The notes: a model not told the origin generated them from the letters alone. Shown: positions 19,389 through 28,052, counted from the stretch's first letter. The stretch: 59,050 bases of DNA from Lachnospiraceae bacterium (GCA_016285265.1 JAEEQL010000003.1:1-59050), one strand, 5' to 3'. Made by a program: numbers and translations.

Positions 19389-19535
19389 TCGCAAACTGAG
19401 CCGTGCAAATGAATAAAATTATCGGTCGTGAGCGTGCTTGCACGCAGAGCGGCCGATATTTTTATTCATTTATAGGGCGAAGCCCGACATGAGGAAATCG
19501 AACGAAGAGAGATTTCCGAATGAGCACGGCTGCGA
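19389..19535 (+). other. Structured spacer after groEL: multi-helix RNA or repeat element
   Basis: Starting one base after the groEL stop, TCGCA and AGCCGTGC (19389-19406) pair with GCACGGCT and TGCGA (19524-19535), closing a loop with three hairpins. The first (19407-19471) is a 65-base stem with few mismatches and a T-rich end; the second is GGGC-GAA-GCCC at 19475-19485; the third pairs GGAAATC (19493-19499) with GATTTCC (19511-19517). The long hairpin may end the groESL transcript. No open reading frame is supported here. Whether it is a terminator, a small RNA or a dispersed repeat is unknown. Confidence 0.55.
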
Positions 19536-19583
19536 TGCTGTGGCAGTAAACGTGTCCGGTAGAAATTATAAACCTGTAGTTTA

Positions 19584-19612
19584 TTGACTCCTCACTTTTA
19601 AGCCATTATACT
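19584..19612 (+). promoter_or_regulatory. Promoter of the ABC exporter operon
   Basis: TTGACT at 19584-19589 and TATACT at 19607-19612 are 17 bases apart. Transcripts should start near 19619, only about 27 bases before the ATG. The left arm of the palindrome at 19587-19604 lies inside this promoter. Confidence 0.7.
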
Positions 19613-19645
19613 TAACGAAATTCGGCTTTGAAGTGAGGAGTTTTT
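19587..19645. promoter_or_regulatory. Palindrome spanning promoter and ribosome binding site of the ABC exporter
   Basis: ACTCCTCACTT (19587-19597) pairs perfectly with AAGTGAGGAGT (19631-19641), and the stem continues to 19604/19624 with one mismatch. The right arm holds the GAGGAG ribosome binding site and is followed by T residues. It has the form of a terminator plus a hidden binding site, but only in RNA that reads through from upstream. Confidence 0.75.
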
Positions 19646-21490
19646 ATGTCCGGAAACGCTAAGAAAAAAGACAAAGACAAGCTGTCCTTAAGTGTGACTG
19701 TAAAGAACGCGGCATACGCGCTGAAGCTTGCCGCCGGGATATCACCCGCCATTGTTATACACTCATTTTTCCTGTGGCTTATCGGTCACGGAGAATGGGT
19801 TTTCTTCGACGGCGTTTTTATGCGCGTCATCGTTAACGGTCTCGATCAGAACATCGGATTCGACCGGATCTTCAGATTCATTCTGATAAGCGGAATCGTA
19901 TTCTGCATATTAAGGATATATACCGGATATATCGATAATGTAGTGTATCCCCTCGAAACAAACAGGCTTTTCGGCGGGATATACAAAAAGCTTTATTCCA
20001 AGGCCAGGAATGTCGAGCTCAGATGCTACGAGGATTCCGACTTCTACAACAGGTACACGATGGCGATGGACGGTGCCGAGGCGAAGATCACCGCTGTCAT
20101 CAGAGGCGTGTTCGGAGCACTTGTCGGTTCGGCCGCGGCCGCTGTTGTTTTCTATCTGATGTTCGAGATAGACCACTATGCGATCCTGTTCATAATCTCT
20201 CCTCTTATAGGTAATTTCATATTCGGAAATCTCAAGAATAAATATGAATATAAGAGATATCAGGGGTGGGTGCCGAACGACAAGGTCTTAAATTATGTCA
20301 GCAGGATGATGTATCTTCCCGACGGTGCCAAGGAGATCAGGCTTTCGCAGGTTTTCGAGCTTATGAGAAAACAGTATGCGGAGGCTACGGAGAAGAATGT
20401 AAAGGTTTCGATAAAGTACGCATTCGCCAATTGCACACTGAGCTTCCTTCGCATCACATTCACCTTCACCGTGATATTCGAAGGCGTGATGTTCTATGCA
20501 ATTTACCGTAACAGGGTATCGGGATCCATCAGTCTTGCACAGCTTACTATCATGACCAGCCTTATGGTCGCCATGACCTGGATACTTATAAGAGTGTTCG
20601 AAAATATCATGGAGATCCTCAAGAACGGAATGTTCATCAATAATCTCAGGAGCTTCCTCGATTACGAAGAGAAGATCCCCGAAGACTTTGACGGCGAGAT
20701 CCCTTCCAAGGATTTTGAGAGCCTGGAATTCCGTAATGTTTCTTTTTCCTACGGTGAGAAGAAAACAATAGATAATCTTTCCTTTGCGATAAAGAAGGGA
20801 GAGACCGCAGCGCTTGTCGGACATAACGGTGCGGGCAAGACCACGATAATCAAGCTCCTCCTCAGGCTCTACGATCCCGATGAGGGCGAGATCCTCTATA
20901 ACGGTAGGAATATAAAAGAGTACAACCTGAAGGCATACCGCGAGATCTTTGCCACCACCTTCCAGGATTTCCAGATGTTCGGAATGAGCGTCAGGGAGAA
21001 TGTCCTGATGGGAAGGCATTATGACGATGAGGAAGGCAAGGTTGTGAAGGCGCTGAAAATGGCGGGAGTGTATGACAGGATCTGCGAACTTCCCGAGGGA
21101 CTGGATACCGTCATGACCAAGGAGTTTGACGAAAACGGTGCGGTGCTTTCCGGCGGTGAGACCCAGAAGGTTGCCGTTGCTAGAACCTTTGTCAGGGAGA
21201 CTCCGATGAAGATCTTCGACGAGCCTTCCAGCGCGCTCGATCCCATAGCAGAGTACGATCTGTTTAAGAGCATCCTTAAGGAAGCCAGAGATCATACGAT
21301 GCTTTTCATTTCCCACAGGCTTTCGTCCGTCAAGGATTGTGACAGGGTGTTCATGCTGGAAAAGGGAACCCTTATAGAGGAGGGAACCCACTCACAGCTG
21401 ATCGCATCGAACGGAAAGTATGCACAGATGTACAAGAAGCAGGCAATGAATTACCTGGCACTTGAAAACGAAGAGGAGGTGATACTGTGA
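19646..21490 (+). CDS. ABC exporter half-transporter 1 (membrane plus ATPase)
   Basis: The 614-residue half-transporter has an N-terminal six-helix membrane domain and a C-terminal ATPase. The ATPase has Walker A (GHNGAGKTT), Q-loop (TTFQDFQMFG), signature LSGGETQKVAVAR, Walker B with catalytic Glu (IFDEPSSALDP) and H-loop (FISHRLSS). All catalytic parts are intact. It pairs with the next gene, which overlaps it by four bases, giving a heterodimer that most likely exports a peptide, lipid or drug. GAGGAG precedes the ATG and lies in the right arm of a palindrome. No peptidase domain or precursor gene is next to it, so the substrate is unknown. Confidence 0.92.
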   Translation: MSGNAKKKDKDKLSLSVTVKNAAYALKLAAGISPAIVIHSFFLWLIGHGEWVFFDGVFMRVIVNGLDQNIGFDRIFRFILISGIVFCILRIYTGYIDNVVYPLETNRLFGGIYKKLYSKARNVELRCYEDSDFYNRYTMAMDGAEAKITAVIRGVFGALVGSAAAAVVFYLMFEIDHYAILFIISPLIGNFIFGNLKNKYEYKRYQGWVPNDKVLNYVSRMMYLPDGAKEIRLSQVFELMRKQYAEATEKNVKVSIKYAFANCTLSFLRITFTFTVIFEGVMFYAIYRNRVSGSISLAQLTIMTSLMVAMTWILIRVFENIMEILKNGMFINNLRSFLDYEEKIPEDFDGEIPSKDFESLEFRNVSFSYGEKKTIDNLSFAIKKGETAALVGHNGAGKTTIIKLLLRLYDPDEGEILYNGRNIKEYNLKAYREIFATTFQDFQMFGMSVRENVLMGRHYDDEEGKVVKALKMAGVYDRICELPEGLDTVMTKEFDENGAVLSGGETQKVAVARTFVRETPMKIFDEPSSALDPIAEYDLFKSILKEARDHTMLFISHRLSSVKDCDRVFMLEKGTLIEEGTHSQLIASNGKYAQMYKKQAMNYLALENEEEVIL

Positions 21491-23316
21491 GCGGAAAGTC
21501 CCACGAAAAAGAAAAAACAAAGCAGTCCGTAAAGCAGGTCTTTTCCAATAACTTCTACTTCCTCGGACTCATGTTTAAGTCATCGCCCGCGTTCGTTATT
21601 CACCAGTCCCTTGATTCCATAAGGGGACAGATATCCATTTTCTGCGAGCATACGCTCCTCATCGGATATGTCATCGAAGCGGCGGAATTCGGATATCCTT
21701 TCAGGAAAGTGGGAGCCATCATACTTCTTGTCGCTGCGCTCATCACGCTGGGCATGGTCTACACAGTCTGGGCGGGTGATTATATCACACCCAGGGAAAG
21801 CCCCAAGATCCGCAAGAAGATCAAGATGATGCTCTACGAAAAGGCAAAGTCCGTCGACCTGGCATGCTACGACGATCCCGAATTTTACAATGAGCAGGTA
21901 CTTGCAATCTCCGAGGTTGACAACCAGATCGACAGGGTCATCAATTTCGTAAAGAGCGTTCTGTCCGGAATAACCGTATTCATTACAAGAGGCGTTTTCT
22001 TTTTGATAAAGGATCCGCTTTCCATACTCTTTGTGACCGTTTCCTTTGTGGCTTCCTTTATATTCGAGCAGCTTTACAACAAGCAGAATTATAAGGTCAA
22101 GATCGAGAGCCTGCCTCATTCGAGAAAGCGTGATTATATAAAGAGGATCTATTACCTCAGCGATTACGCCAAGGAGATCCGTCTCAATCCCGGAATCTCC
22201 GATGTGCTGGAGAAGAGATTCGATGAGGCCAATGACGAGGTTTACAGGGTCGAAAAGAAATACGCTTTCAGGAAGTGGTTCTTCGGCTTTATGAAGCGCT
22301 ATGTCTCCAATGCGATGATCAGCGATGTCATCTTCATATCTTATCTTGTGTATCAGGCTGCGGTCGTCGGAAGACTTTCATTTTCAAGCGTTGCCATTCT
22401 GTTCGCATCCTTCGGCGGACTTAAGGAAGGCATGAGGATCTTCTCGGAAACCTATCCCTTTGCATGTGAGACGAGTCTTTACATAGGTAAGATCAGAAAG
22501 TTCATGAGCTATGAGCCTTCGATCGTATCGGAGGAAGGACTTGTTCCCGACAAGTCTCCCAAGGAGATCGAGCTTGATAATGTATCATTCGCATACGGCA
22601 GCAGCGAAGATATGCTGCTTAAGGATATCGATCTCCATATAAAGCCGGGTGAGAAGATCGCTCTTGTCGGATACAACGGTGCGGGCAAGACTACCCTGGT
22701 AAAGCTCCTCATGAGACTCTACGATGTAAAGTCCGGAGCGATCCGTGCTGACGGCAGAGACATACGCAGGTATGATGTTGCCGGATACAGGGACACCATC
22801 GGCACGGTCTTCCAGGATTTCAAGATCTTCGGCGGCACTGTGAAGGAGAATGTCATACTTGATGTTCCAGATAATGCCGATGAAGACAAGGTAAGAAGAG
22901 CCCTTACGGACAGCGGACTCATAGGAAGGGTCGACAGATTCGAAAAGGGACTCGAAACACCTCTTACCAACGAATTCGAAAAAGACGGCGTAAACCTGTC
23001 GGGCGGAGAAGCACAGAAGCTTGCCGTTGCGAGAGTGTTCTATAAGGATGCCGGACTTATGATATTGGATGAACCTTCAAGTGCACTCGATCCTATCGCA
23101 GAGTATCAGCTCAATCATGCGATGCTCACGGCAACTGGTGATAAGACGGTGGTATTTATTTCACACAGGTTATCGACCACAAGAACCGCCGACAGGATCA
23201 TCATGCTCGAAAACGGAAGGATAGCAGAGCAGGGAACCCACGACGAACTCCTTGCACTCGGTGGAAAGTACGCACAGATGTGGAAGGTACAGGCGGGAGC
23301 CTATATCGCTGTCTAG
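21487..23316 (+). CDS. ABC exporter half-transporter 2 (membrane plus ATPase)
   Basis: The 609-residue partner of the preceding half-transporter has the same layout: six membrane helices, then an ATPase with GYNGAGKTT, LSGGEAQKLAVAR, Walker B (LMILDEPSSALDP) and FISHRLSTT. Both halves share the phrase EPSSALDPIAEY, which shows descent from one duplicated gene. Translation starts at a GTG at 21487, inside the overlap GTGA with the first gene, with GAGGAGGT about eight bases upstream, so the two are translationally coupled. A 30-bp perfect palindrome with a T-rich tail follows and ends the operon. Confidence 0.92.
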   Translation: MSGKSHEKEKTKQSVKQVFSNNFYFLGLMFKSSPAFVIHQSLDSIRGQISIFCEHTLLIGYVIEAAEFGYPFRKVGAIILLVAALITLGMVYTVWAGDYITPRESPKIRKKIKMMLYEKAKSVDLACYDDPEFYNEQVLAISEVDNQIDRVINFVKSVLSGITVFITRGVFFLIKDPLSILFVTVSFVASFIFEQLYNKQNYKVKIESLPHSRKRDYIKRIYYLSDYAKEIRLNPGISDVLEKRFDEANDEVYRVEKKYAFRKWFFGFMKRYVSNAMISDVIFISYLVYQAAVVGRLSFSSVAILFASFGGLKEGMRIFSETYPFACETSLYIGKIRKFMSYEPSIVSEEGLVPDKSPKEIELDNVSFAYGSSEDMLLKDIDLHIKPGEKIALVGYNGAGKTTLVKLLMRLYDVKSGAIRADGRDIRRYDVAGYRDTIGTVFQDFKIFGGTVKENVILDVPDNADEDKVRRALTDSGLIGRVDRFEKGLETPLTNEFEKDGVNLSGGEAQKLAVARVFYKDAGLMILDEPSSALDPIAEYQLNHAMLTATGDKTVVFISHRLSTTRTADRIIMLENGRIAEQGTHDELLALGGKYAQMWKVQAGAYIAV

Positions 23317-23331
23317 GCAGTGAAATAAGGT

Positions 23332-23412
23332 GAAACAAAGGGGACGGCTTACGCTGTTTACGAACTACGGTAAACAGCGTAAGCCGTCCCCTTTGTTTCT
23401 CTTTTTTTCTTC
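23332..23412 (+). terminator. Palindromic element copy B acting as terminator of the ABC operon
   Basis: Arms 23332-23361 and 23370-23399 pair over 30 bases with no mismatch, around an 8-base loop, followed by a T-rich tail. It is a dispersed palindrome of the same family as copies at 14942, 48772 and 606 (shared core GGCTTACGCTGTTT at 23346-23359), here used as a terminator. Confidence 0.85.
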
Positions 23413-23413
23413 G

Positions 23414-23429
23414 TTGAATTTAAATTCAA
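23414..23429. promoter_or_regulatory. Palindromic operator upstream of the oxidoreductase promoter
   Basis: TTGAATTTAAATTCAA is a perfect 16-base palindrome placed nine bases before the -35 box. Its half sites TGAAT and ATTCA recur at 23465-23494. The TetR-type gene two genes along is the obvious candidate to bind it. Confidence 0.65.
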
Positions 23430-23437
23430 TAAAAGCA

Positions 23438-23466
23438 TTGACAATCCTCCGAAACGGTATTATATT
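23438..23466 (+). promoter_or_regulatory. Promoter of the oxidoreductase-TetR-GH43 operon
   Basis: A perfect TTGACA at 23438-23443 and TATATT at 23461-23466, 17 bases apart. Operator-like palindromes flank it on both sides. Confidence 0.8.
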
Positions 23467-23494
23467 GAATTTACATTCAGTGAATGAGAATTCA
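23465..23494. promoter_or_regulatory. Overlapping operator half sites at the -10 box and transcript start
   Basis: TTGAATTTACATTCA (23465-23479) overlaps the -10 box, and TGAATGAGAATTCA (23481-23494) lies just past the start point. Both repeat the TGAAT...ATTCA pattern of the site at 23414. A protein bound here would block RNA polymerase. Confidence 0.6.
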
Positions 23495-23521
23495 ACAAAA
23501 CAATTTCGGAGGGTTAATAAA

Positions 23522-25015
23522 TTGGCAGACAATAAAGAGAAGGTTATCATCATCGGCGGAGGAATCGCAGGACTGTCCGCGGGAATATATGCACTGAAGG
23601 AAGGCTTTGATGCGGAAATTTATGAGAAGAACCCCATCGTCGGAGGAGAATGCATGGGATGGAACAGAAAAGGTTACCACATCGATAACTGCATCCACTG
23701 GCTCACGGGCACAGATCCTGAGACGGGACTCTGGCAGGTATGGAAGACCGTAGGAGCGATCGATGAAAATACCGAATATGCAAATACGAGCAAGTTCTAT
23801 TCAAGCAGATCAGGCGGCAGGGAGGTCACTTTCTGGAACGATCTCGATAAGACACAGGCTGAACTCATTCAGGAATCTCCCGAGGACGAAGAAGAGATCA
23901 AAAAGTTTATTGAGTATGTAAGGTACGCTGAGGAGTGCGTCATCCCCTCGATCAAGCCTATGGACATGATGGGCATCAGGGATTATATCGAAATGGGAAA
24001 GGGCATGGCCAATATGCCCAAGGTCATGAAGGAATATGGTAAGATCAATTGTAAGCAGCTCGGCGAGAGATTTAAGTCTCCCGTGATCCGTAAGCTTATG
24101 ACCGATTACCTTCCCGAGGAGTACACTGCATATTCGCTTGTCGTTTCATATGCGACGATGACGAGCGGAAACGGTAACATTCCAATGAAGGGCTCTCTTG
24201 CGATGTCTCTGCGCATTGCCGAAAGATTTAAGGAGATGGGCGGTGTGATCCATACATCCGCGGGAGTTAAGGAGATCATCGTAAAGGGAAAGAAGACCGA
24301 GGGCATAAAGCTTGAAGACGGTTCCGTTATCAAAGCCGATCATGTCATCAGCGCGGTCGATACGGATTTCCTTTTCGGAAGACTCATTGACAGAAAGTAT
24401 ATGCCTAAAGCGCTGGCGGAGGCTTATGAAAGAAGGTATGCTTATCCCGTTACCACAGGATTCCAGGCAGCATATGCGATCCCCGCTGATTTTTCCGGGG
24501 AGGATACCGTATTCTTTGATGTCGATCCCATCACTGTCGGAACAAGGATCTTCCGCAGGATTTCCGTCAAGAATTATTCCTACGATCCGAGCTTTGCTCC
24601 CGAGGGGAGAGCTGTTCTCCAGGCAAACCTTGTCCAGACCGATGAGGATTATGAATTCTGGAGCAGCCTGAGCAGCGAAGAATATGCCAGTAAGAAGGCT
24701 GAGCTTACCGAAGAGATCACAAAGAGGATATTAAAGGAGTTCCCCGAGCTTGAGGGAAATATCGAATTTCTTGATTCATGGTCTCCTTTGACTTATAACA
24801 GATATTGTAATGCTTATCACGGATCGTACATGGGATTTGTCACGACAGTCGGAAATAAGCAGATGAGATTCAAGGGCGTAGTTAAAGGAATCGATAACCT
24901 CTATGTTGCGGGCCAGTGGGTGATGAGTCCGGGCGGACTTCCCATTGCGGTAATCTCCGGTAAGTTTGCGGTTCAGAGGATCCTTAAAAAGCAGGGAAGA
25001 TCCATCGAGATCTGA
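23522..25015 (+). CDS. FAD-dependent oxidoreductase, phytoene-desaturase-like (CrtI family fold)
   Basis: The 497-residue flavoprotein has the dinucleotide motif GGGIAGLSAG at residues 12-21, the second strand ending in EIYEKNPIVGGEC, and a C-terminal FAD segment (NLYVAGQWVMSPGGLP). It is in the broad family that includes phytoene desaturases and fatty-acid hydratase-like flavoproteins; the substrate is not clear, though a lipid or hydrophobic compound is likely. No ATG fits: GGAGGG lies eight bases before the TTG at 23522, which puts the Rossmann strand at the N-terminus. It heads an operon with a TetR regulator ten bases downstream and carries TGAAT/ATTCA operators, so induction by its substrate is likely. 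Confidence 0.85.
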   Translation: MADNKEKVIIIGGGIAGLSAGIYALKEGFDAEIYEKNPIVGGECMGWNRKGYHIDNCIHWLTGTDPETGLWQVWKTVGAIDENTEYANTSKFYSSRSGGREVTFWNDLDKTQAELIQESPEDEEEIKKFIEYVRYAEECVIPSIKPMDMMGIRDYIEMGKGMANMPKVMKEYGKINCKQLGERFKSPVIRKLMTDYLPEEYTAYSLVVSYATMTSGNGNIPMKGSLAMSLRIAERFKEMGGVIHTSAGVKEIIVKGKKTEGIKLEDGSVIKADHVISAVDTDFLFGRLIDRKYMPKALAEAYERRYAYPVTTGFQAAYAIPADFSGEDTVFFDVDPITVGTRIFRRISVKNYSYDPSFAPEGRAVLQANLVQTDEDYEFWSSLSSEEYASKKAELTEEITKRILKEFPELEGNIEFLDSWSPLTYNRYCNAYHGSYMGFVTTVGNKQMRFKGVVKGIDNLYVAGQWVMSPGGLPIAVISGKFAVQRILKKQGRSIEI

Positions 25016-25024
25016 GGAATTATC

Positions 25025-25591
25025 ATGACGAGAAAAGAACAGAAAGAAGAAAGAAGACAGGCGATACTCATGACTGCGCTTACTCTCTTTGTGGAGAGGG
25101 GCTATTACGATACCAAGATCGCGGATATCGCCGCTGCCGTTCCGATGAGTACGGGCCTTTTGTTCCATTATTTCGCATCAAAGGAAGAACTTCTCCTGGA
25201 GCTTGTGAAGATGGGAACGCAGGGACCCGGTTCCGTTAAATACGATGATAATATCCCGCCGGACAGGTATCTGACAATGTTTTTAAACAGCATTTTTTCC
25301 TTTGCGAAAGAGCAGCCCTGGGTCTTTAATATGTTTGTCTTCATGGGACAGGTCAGAAGAGTCGGAATGCCCGAGGAGGCAAGGAAGCTTGCGCTTTCCG
25401 CAGATGCGGTCACACCGACGGTAAAGCTGATAAAAAAGGGTCAGAAGACCGGAGTGTTCCGTAAAGGAAATGCTGACACCATGGCCAGATGCTTCTGGGC
25501 TTCTGTTCAGGGTATCATGGAAGAGATGTCCGCCGATAAGGAAATGAAGACACCCGATCCGGAGTGGATCGTATCAATGCTCAGAGCGTAA
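25025..25591 (+). CDS. TetR family transcriptional regulator
   Basis: The 188-residue regulator has a typical N-terminal helix-turn-helix domain (residues about 10-55, with IADIAAAVPMSTGLLFHYF) followed by an all-helical ligand-binding domain. It probably represses its own operon by binding the palindromes at 23414-23494 and is released by a small ligand, in the manner of TetR proteins paired with one enzyme gene. It lies ten bases after the oxidoreductase and nine before the GH43 gene. The ATG follows GAGGAAT at a good distance. The ligand is unknown. Confidence 0.9.
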   Translation: MTRKEQKEERRQAILMTALTLFVERGYYDTKIADIAAAVPMSTGLLFHYFASKEELLLELVKMGTQGPGSVKYDDNIPPDRYLTMFLNSIFSFAKEQPWVFNMFVFMGQVRRVGMPEEARKLALSADAVTPTVKLIKKGQKTGVFRKGNADTMARCFWASVQGIMEEMSADKEMKTPDPEWIVSMLRA

Positions 25592-25600
25592 GGATTATTT

Positions 25601-27178
25601 ATGATCAAAGGAAGCAATCCCATATTCAGGCTTGATATGCCCGACCCCGATGTGATCCGCGTAGGAGATACCTTCTACATGATAAGCACGTCGATGCATT
25701 TCTTTCCGGGAGCGGAGATATTAAGATCGTACGATCTGGTAAACTGGGAACATGCCTGCTTTGTCTGTGACCGTCTGGATTCTACGCCCGCACAATGCCT
25801 TGAAGGTGAAAAGCATATATACGGGAAAGGCATGTGGGCCGGGTCGCTCAGATTTCATGAAGGCATATTCTATGTCGTCTTTGTCTGCAATGATACGCAT
25901 AAAACATATCTGTACAGGTCTTCATCCATAGAAGGCCCCTGGACCAAAAGCAATATCGAAGGCTTCTATCATGACTGCTCACTTCTTTTTGATGAGGGAA
26001 GGGCATATCTTGTCTACGGCAATACCGAAATATATCTGACGGAATTAACTGAGGAATTGAGCGGGCCCAAAGAGGGAGGGCTTCATCGCCGTATAGTTTC
26101 CGACAAAGGAAATCCCAATCTCGGATATGAGGGTTCGCATCTGTACAAGATAAACGGAAGGTATTATCTCTTCCTCATACATTCCAAAAGGACCGAATGG
26201 AAGAGAACGGAAGGATGCTTTGCAGCCGATTCCCTTGAAGGGGAATTCACCGGAGGAGAGATCTTTGAAGATGATCTCGGTTTCGGGAATTCCGGCATAG
26301 CACAGGGCGGCATCGTTGAAGGCCCTGAAGGAAGCTGGAATGCGATACTGTTCCAGGACAGGGGAGCCATAGGAAGAATACCCGTGCTTGTTCCTGTCAC
26401 CTGGAAGGATGATGAAAAAGGAAGACCCGTTCCGGTTTTCGGAAGCTGCGGAAAGGCCCCGTCGGAATTTGAACTTGAAAGCTTCAGGCCGGATCATGAA
26501 TATGCTCCGCTTATCGGAAGCGATGATTTCGGATACGATCCCGGGAAGATGTATGAAGCGGATCCCGTTCATTACGGCTGCTTTGGGTTTAAGAGCTTCT
26601 GGCAGTTTAACCATGAGCCGGACCTGAAATTGATATGCACCGATCCGGAAAACGGAAGACTGATCGTCAAAACCGACAGGACTGTCGGAAATGTATTCCA
26701 TGCGGTAAACATCCTCACACAGAAAATGTCATTCCCCGAATGCGAAGCAGAGGTCACCATAGACGGATCGTTACTTAACGACGGTGATTTTGCGGGACTT
26801 GCCGCATTTCAGGGAGACTATGCACTTGTCGGCATCCGAAGGGAAAACGGGAAACTTTTCGCATCGATGTGCACATATACCAACCCATCGGAAGATGTAT
26901 GGAAGCTCGGAGAAGAGGCTGCGGTCTGTGAAGAAAAGACGGAAATAAAAGAGCCCGTACTTAAGGTGTCCGTCCGTGCACATTTCGGTTCATCTCCATC
27001 CGATCCTGACTATGCTCAGTGTTATGTATATATAAACGGTGAGAAGAAAAAAACCGGAAGTGACCATAAGCTCAGGTTCAGGCTTGATCACTTCACGGGA
27101 TGCCGTTTCGGATTATTTATGATGTCTGAAAAGACAGATGGCGGAAGCGCCGCCTTTTCGGATTTTATCTATAAATAA
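25601..27178 (+). CDS. GH43 family glycosidase with C-terminal beta-sandwich domain
   Basis: The 525-residue enzyme is a family 43 glycoside hydrolase, most likely a beta-xylosidase or arabinofuranosidase. The five-blade propeller holds D15 (DMPDPDVIRVG), D125 (YHDCSLLF) and E177 (GYEGSHLYK) at the base, pKa-tuning and acid positions. The second half (from about residue 330, FWQFNHEPDLKL) resembles the GH43_C2 beta-sandwich domain. No signal peptide is present, so it works on oligosaccharides already imported. It is nine bases after the TetR gene, probably in the same transcript, which is an odd partner for a flavoprotein; a separate promoter inside TetR cannot be ruled out. Confidence 0.88.
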   Translation: MIKGSNPIFRLDMPDPDVIRVGDTFYMISTSMHFFPGAEILRSYDLVNWEHACFVCDRLDSTPAQCLEGEKHIYGKGMWAGSLRFHEGIFYVVFVCNDTHKTYLYRSSSIEGPWTKSNIEGFYHDCSLLFDEGRAYLVYGNTEIYLTELTEELSGPKEGGLHRRIVSDKGNPNLGYEGSHLYKINGRYYLFLIHSKRTEWKRTEGCFAADSLEGEFTGGEIFEDDLGFGNSGIAQGGIVEGPEGSWNAILFQDRGAIGRIPVLVPVTWKDDEKGRPVPVFGSCGKAPSEFELESFRPDHEYAPLIGSDDFGYDPGKMYEADPVHYGCFGFKSFWQFNHEPDLKLICTDPENGRLIVKTDRTVGNVFHAVNILTQKMSFPECEAEVTIDGSLLNDGDFAGLAAFQGDYALVGIRRENGKLFASMCTYTNPSEDVWKLGEEAAVCEEKTEIKEPVLKVSVRAHFGSSPSDPDYAQCYVYINGEKKKTGSDHKLRFRLDHFTGCRFGLFMMSEKTDGGSAAFSDFIYK

Positions 27179-27208
27179 ACCCTGCGGTTTATAAGTAAAC
27201 GCAGGGTT
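27178..27208. terminator. Shared terminator between convergent genes
   Basis: AACCCTGC at 27178-27185 pairs with GCAGGGTT at 27201-27208, and GTTTA at 27187-27191 pairs with TAAAC at 27196-27200 across the bulged G186 position (27186). It overlaps the stop codons of both the GH43 gene and the minus-strand regulator. A true T-run is short on both strands. Confidence 0.6.
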
Positions 27209-28052
27209 ATCTGTACAGCTTTCTGTAATCTCTGGGTGAATATCCCGTTACTTCACGGAAGACCTTATTGAATGTCGTCGTCGACTGGAAGCCCGACATG
27301 AAGGCACAGTCGGTGATGGACAGATTTTTGTCCATGAGCAGCGATGATGCACTCTTTACACGGATGCTTGCAAGGTATGCCGGGAACGAAGTGTGCATAT
27401 ACTGTTTGAAAAGTTTGGAAAAATAGAAGGTGCTGATACCTATGTGATCGGCAACTATCGTCTGCGAAATATCATTGGCGGAGTTCTCCGCGATATAGTT
27501 GCATGCCGCATGTATGTACTGCCAGCCGGATTTTGAAGGATCGTCGGGATCGGCTGAATATCCGGCCTCCGTAACTATTATCTCACCCAGCTTCAAAAGG
27601 ATCTCATAGATCTTTCCCTTGCACTTTGTTTCCGAAAAAGTGTCGCCCGAGGAATGGATCTTTTCGATCTCCGATATCTTTTCCGAAATATACTTTGCAA
27701 GCTTGGGGTCTTCTGCGGCCGATATCAGATGATGATCGTAGAGGAATCCCGAGATGGAGAGAAGATCCATGTTGTTCTCAAGTATATGGGACGAGAACTG
27801 GATGAATACCGCACCCTTTGACGGGATCTTGACGGTCTCATGGATCTGGCCAGGCCATACGAGAAGTATGTCCCCGGTGTTTAGCTTATAGGATGTATCA
27901 CCGACCTTGTATCTGCATCCGTCCTTTAACGCTACCGTGAATTCAGCCGCATTATGCCAGTGCGGCGGGAATATCTCCGGAGTCTGGTCGCGTGTGACCT
28001 GAACGGATGAGGGAGTGTCGAATATTATGGTTTCCTTTGAATTTCTTTCCAT
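27207..28052 (-). CDS. AraC family regulator with cupin sensor domain
   Basis: The protein of about 281 residues has an N-terminal cupin fold (PPHWHNAAEFTVAL and a later VWPGQIHE, both with histidines) and a C-terminal double helix-turn-helix DNA-binding domain (ISTFYFSKLFKQYMHTSFPAYL and a second helix ending in GYSPRDYRKLYR). Such regulators usually sense a sugar and activate nearby sugar genes. It converges on the GH43 gene and diverges from the MATE gene. The start is uncertain: an ATG at 28052 and a TTG at 28079 both lack a clear ribosome binding site. The AT-rich region upstream has ACAATA/TATTGT repeats that could be binding sites. Confidence 0.85.
   Translation of the reverse strand: MERNSKETIIFDTPSSVQVTRDQTPEIFPPHWHNAAEFTVALKDGCRYKVGDTSYKLNTGDILLVWPGQIHETVKIPSKGAVFIQFSSHILENNMDLLSISGFLYDHHLISAAEDPKLAKYISEKISEIEKIHSSGDTFSETKCKGKIYEILLKLGEIIVTEAGYSADPDDPSKSGWQYIHAACNYIAENSANDISQTIVADHIGISTFYFSKLFKQYMHTSFPAYLASIRVKSASSLLMDKNLSITDCAFMSGFQSTTTFNKVFREVTGYSPRDYRKLYR

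Noticed and set aside
20288-21391. Long open frame on the minus strand inside the ABC exporter gene
   Set aside because: It is antisense to conserved ATPase motifs, has no ribosome binding site and no recognisable protein pattern; a by-product of codon bias.
23330-23521. In-frame extension of the flavoprotein upstream
   Set aside because: It covers the 30-bp palindrome, promoter and operators, and the dinucleotide motif would no longer be near the N-terminus.
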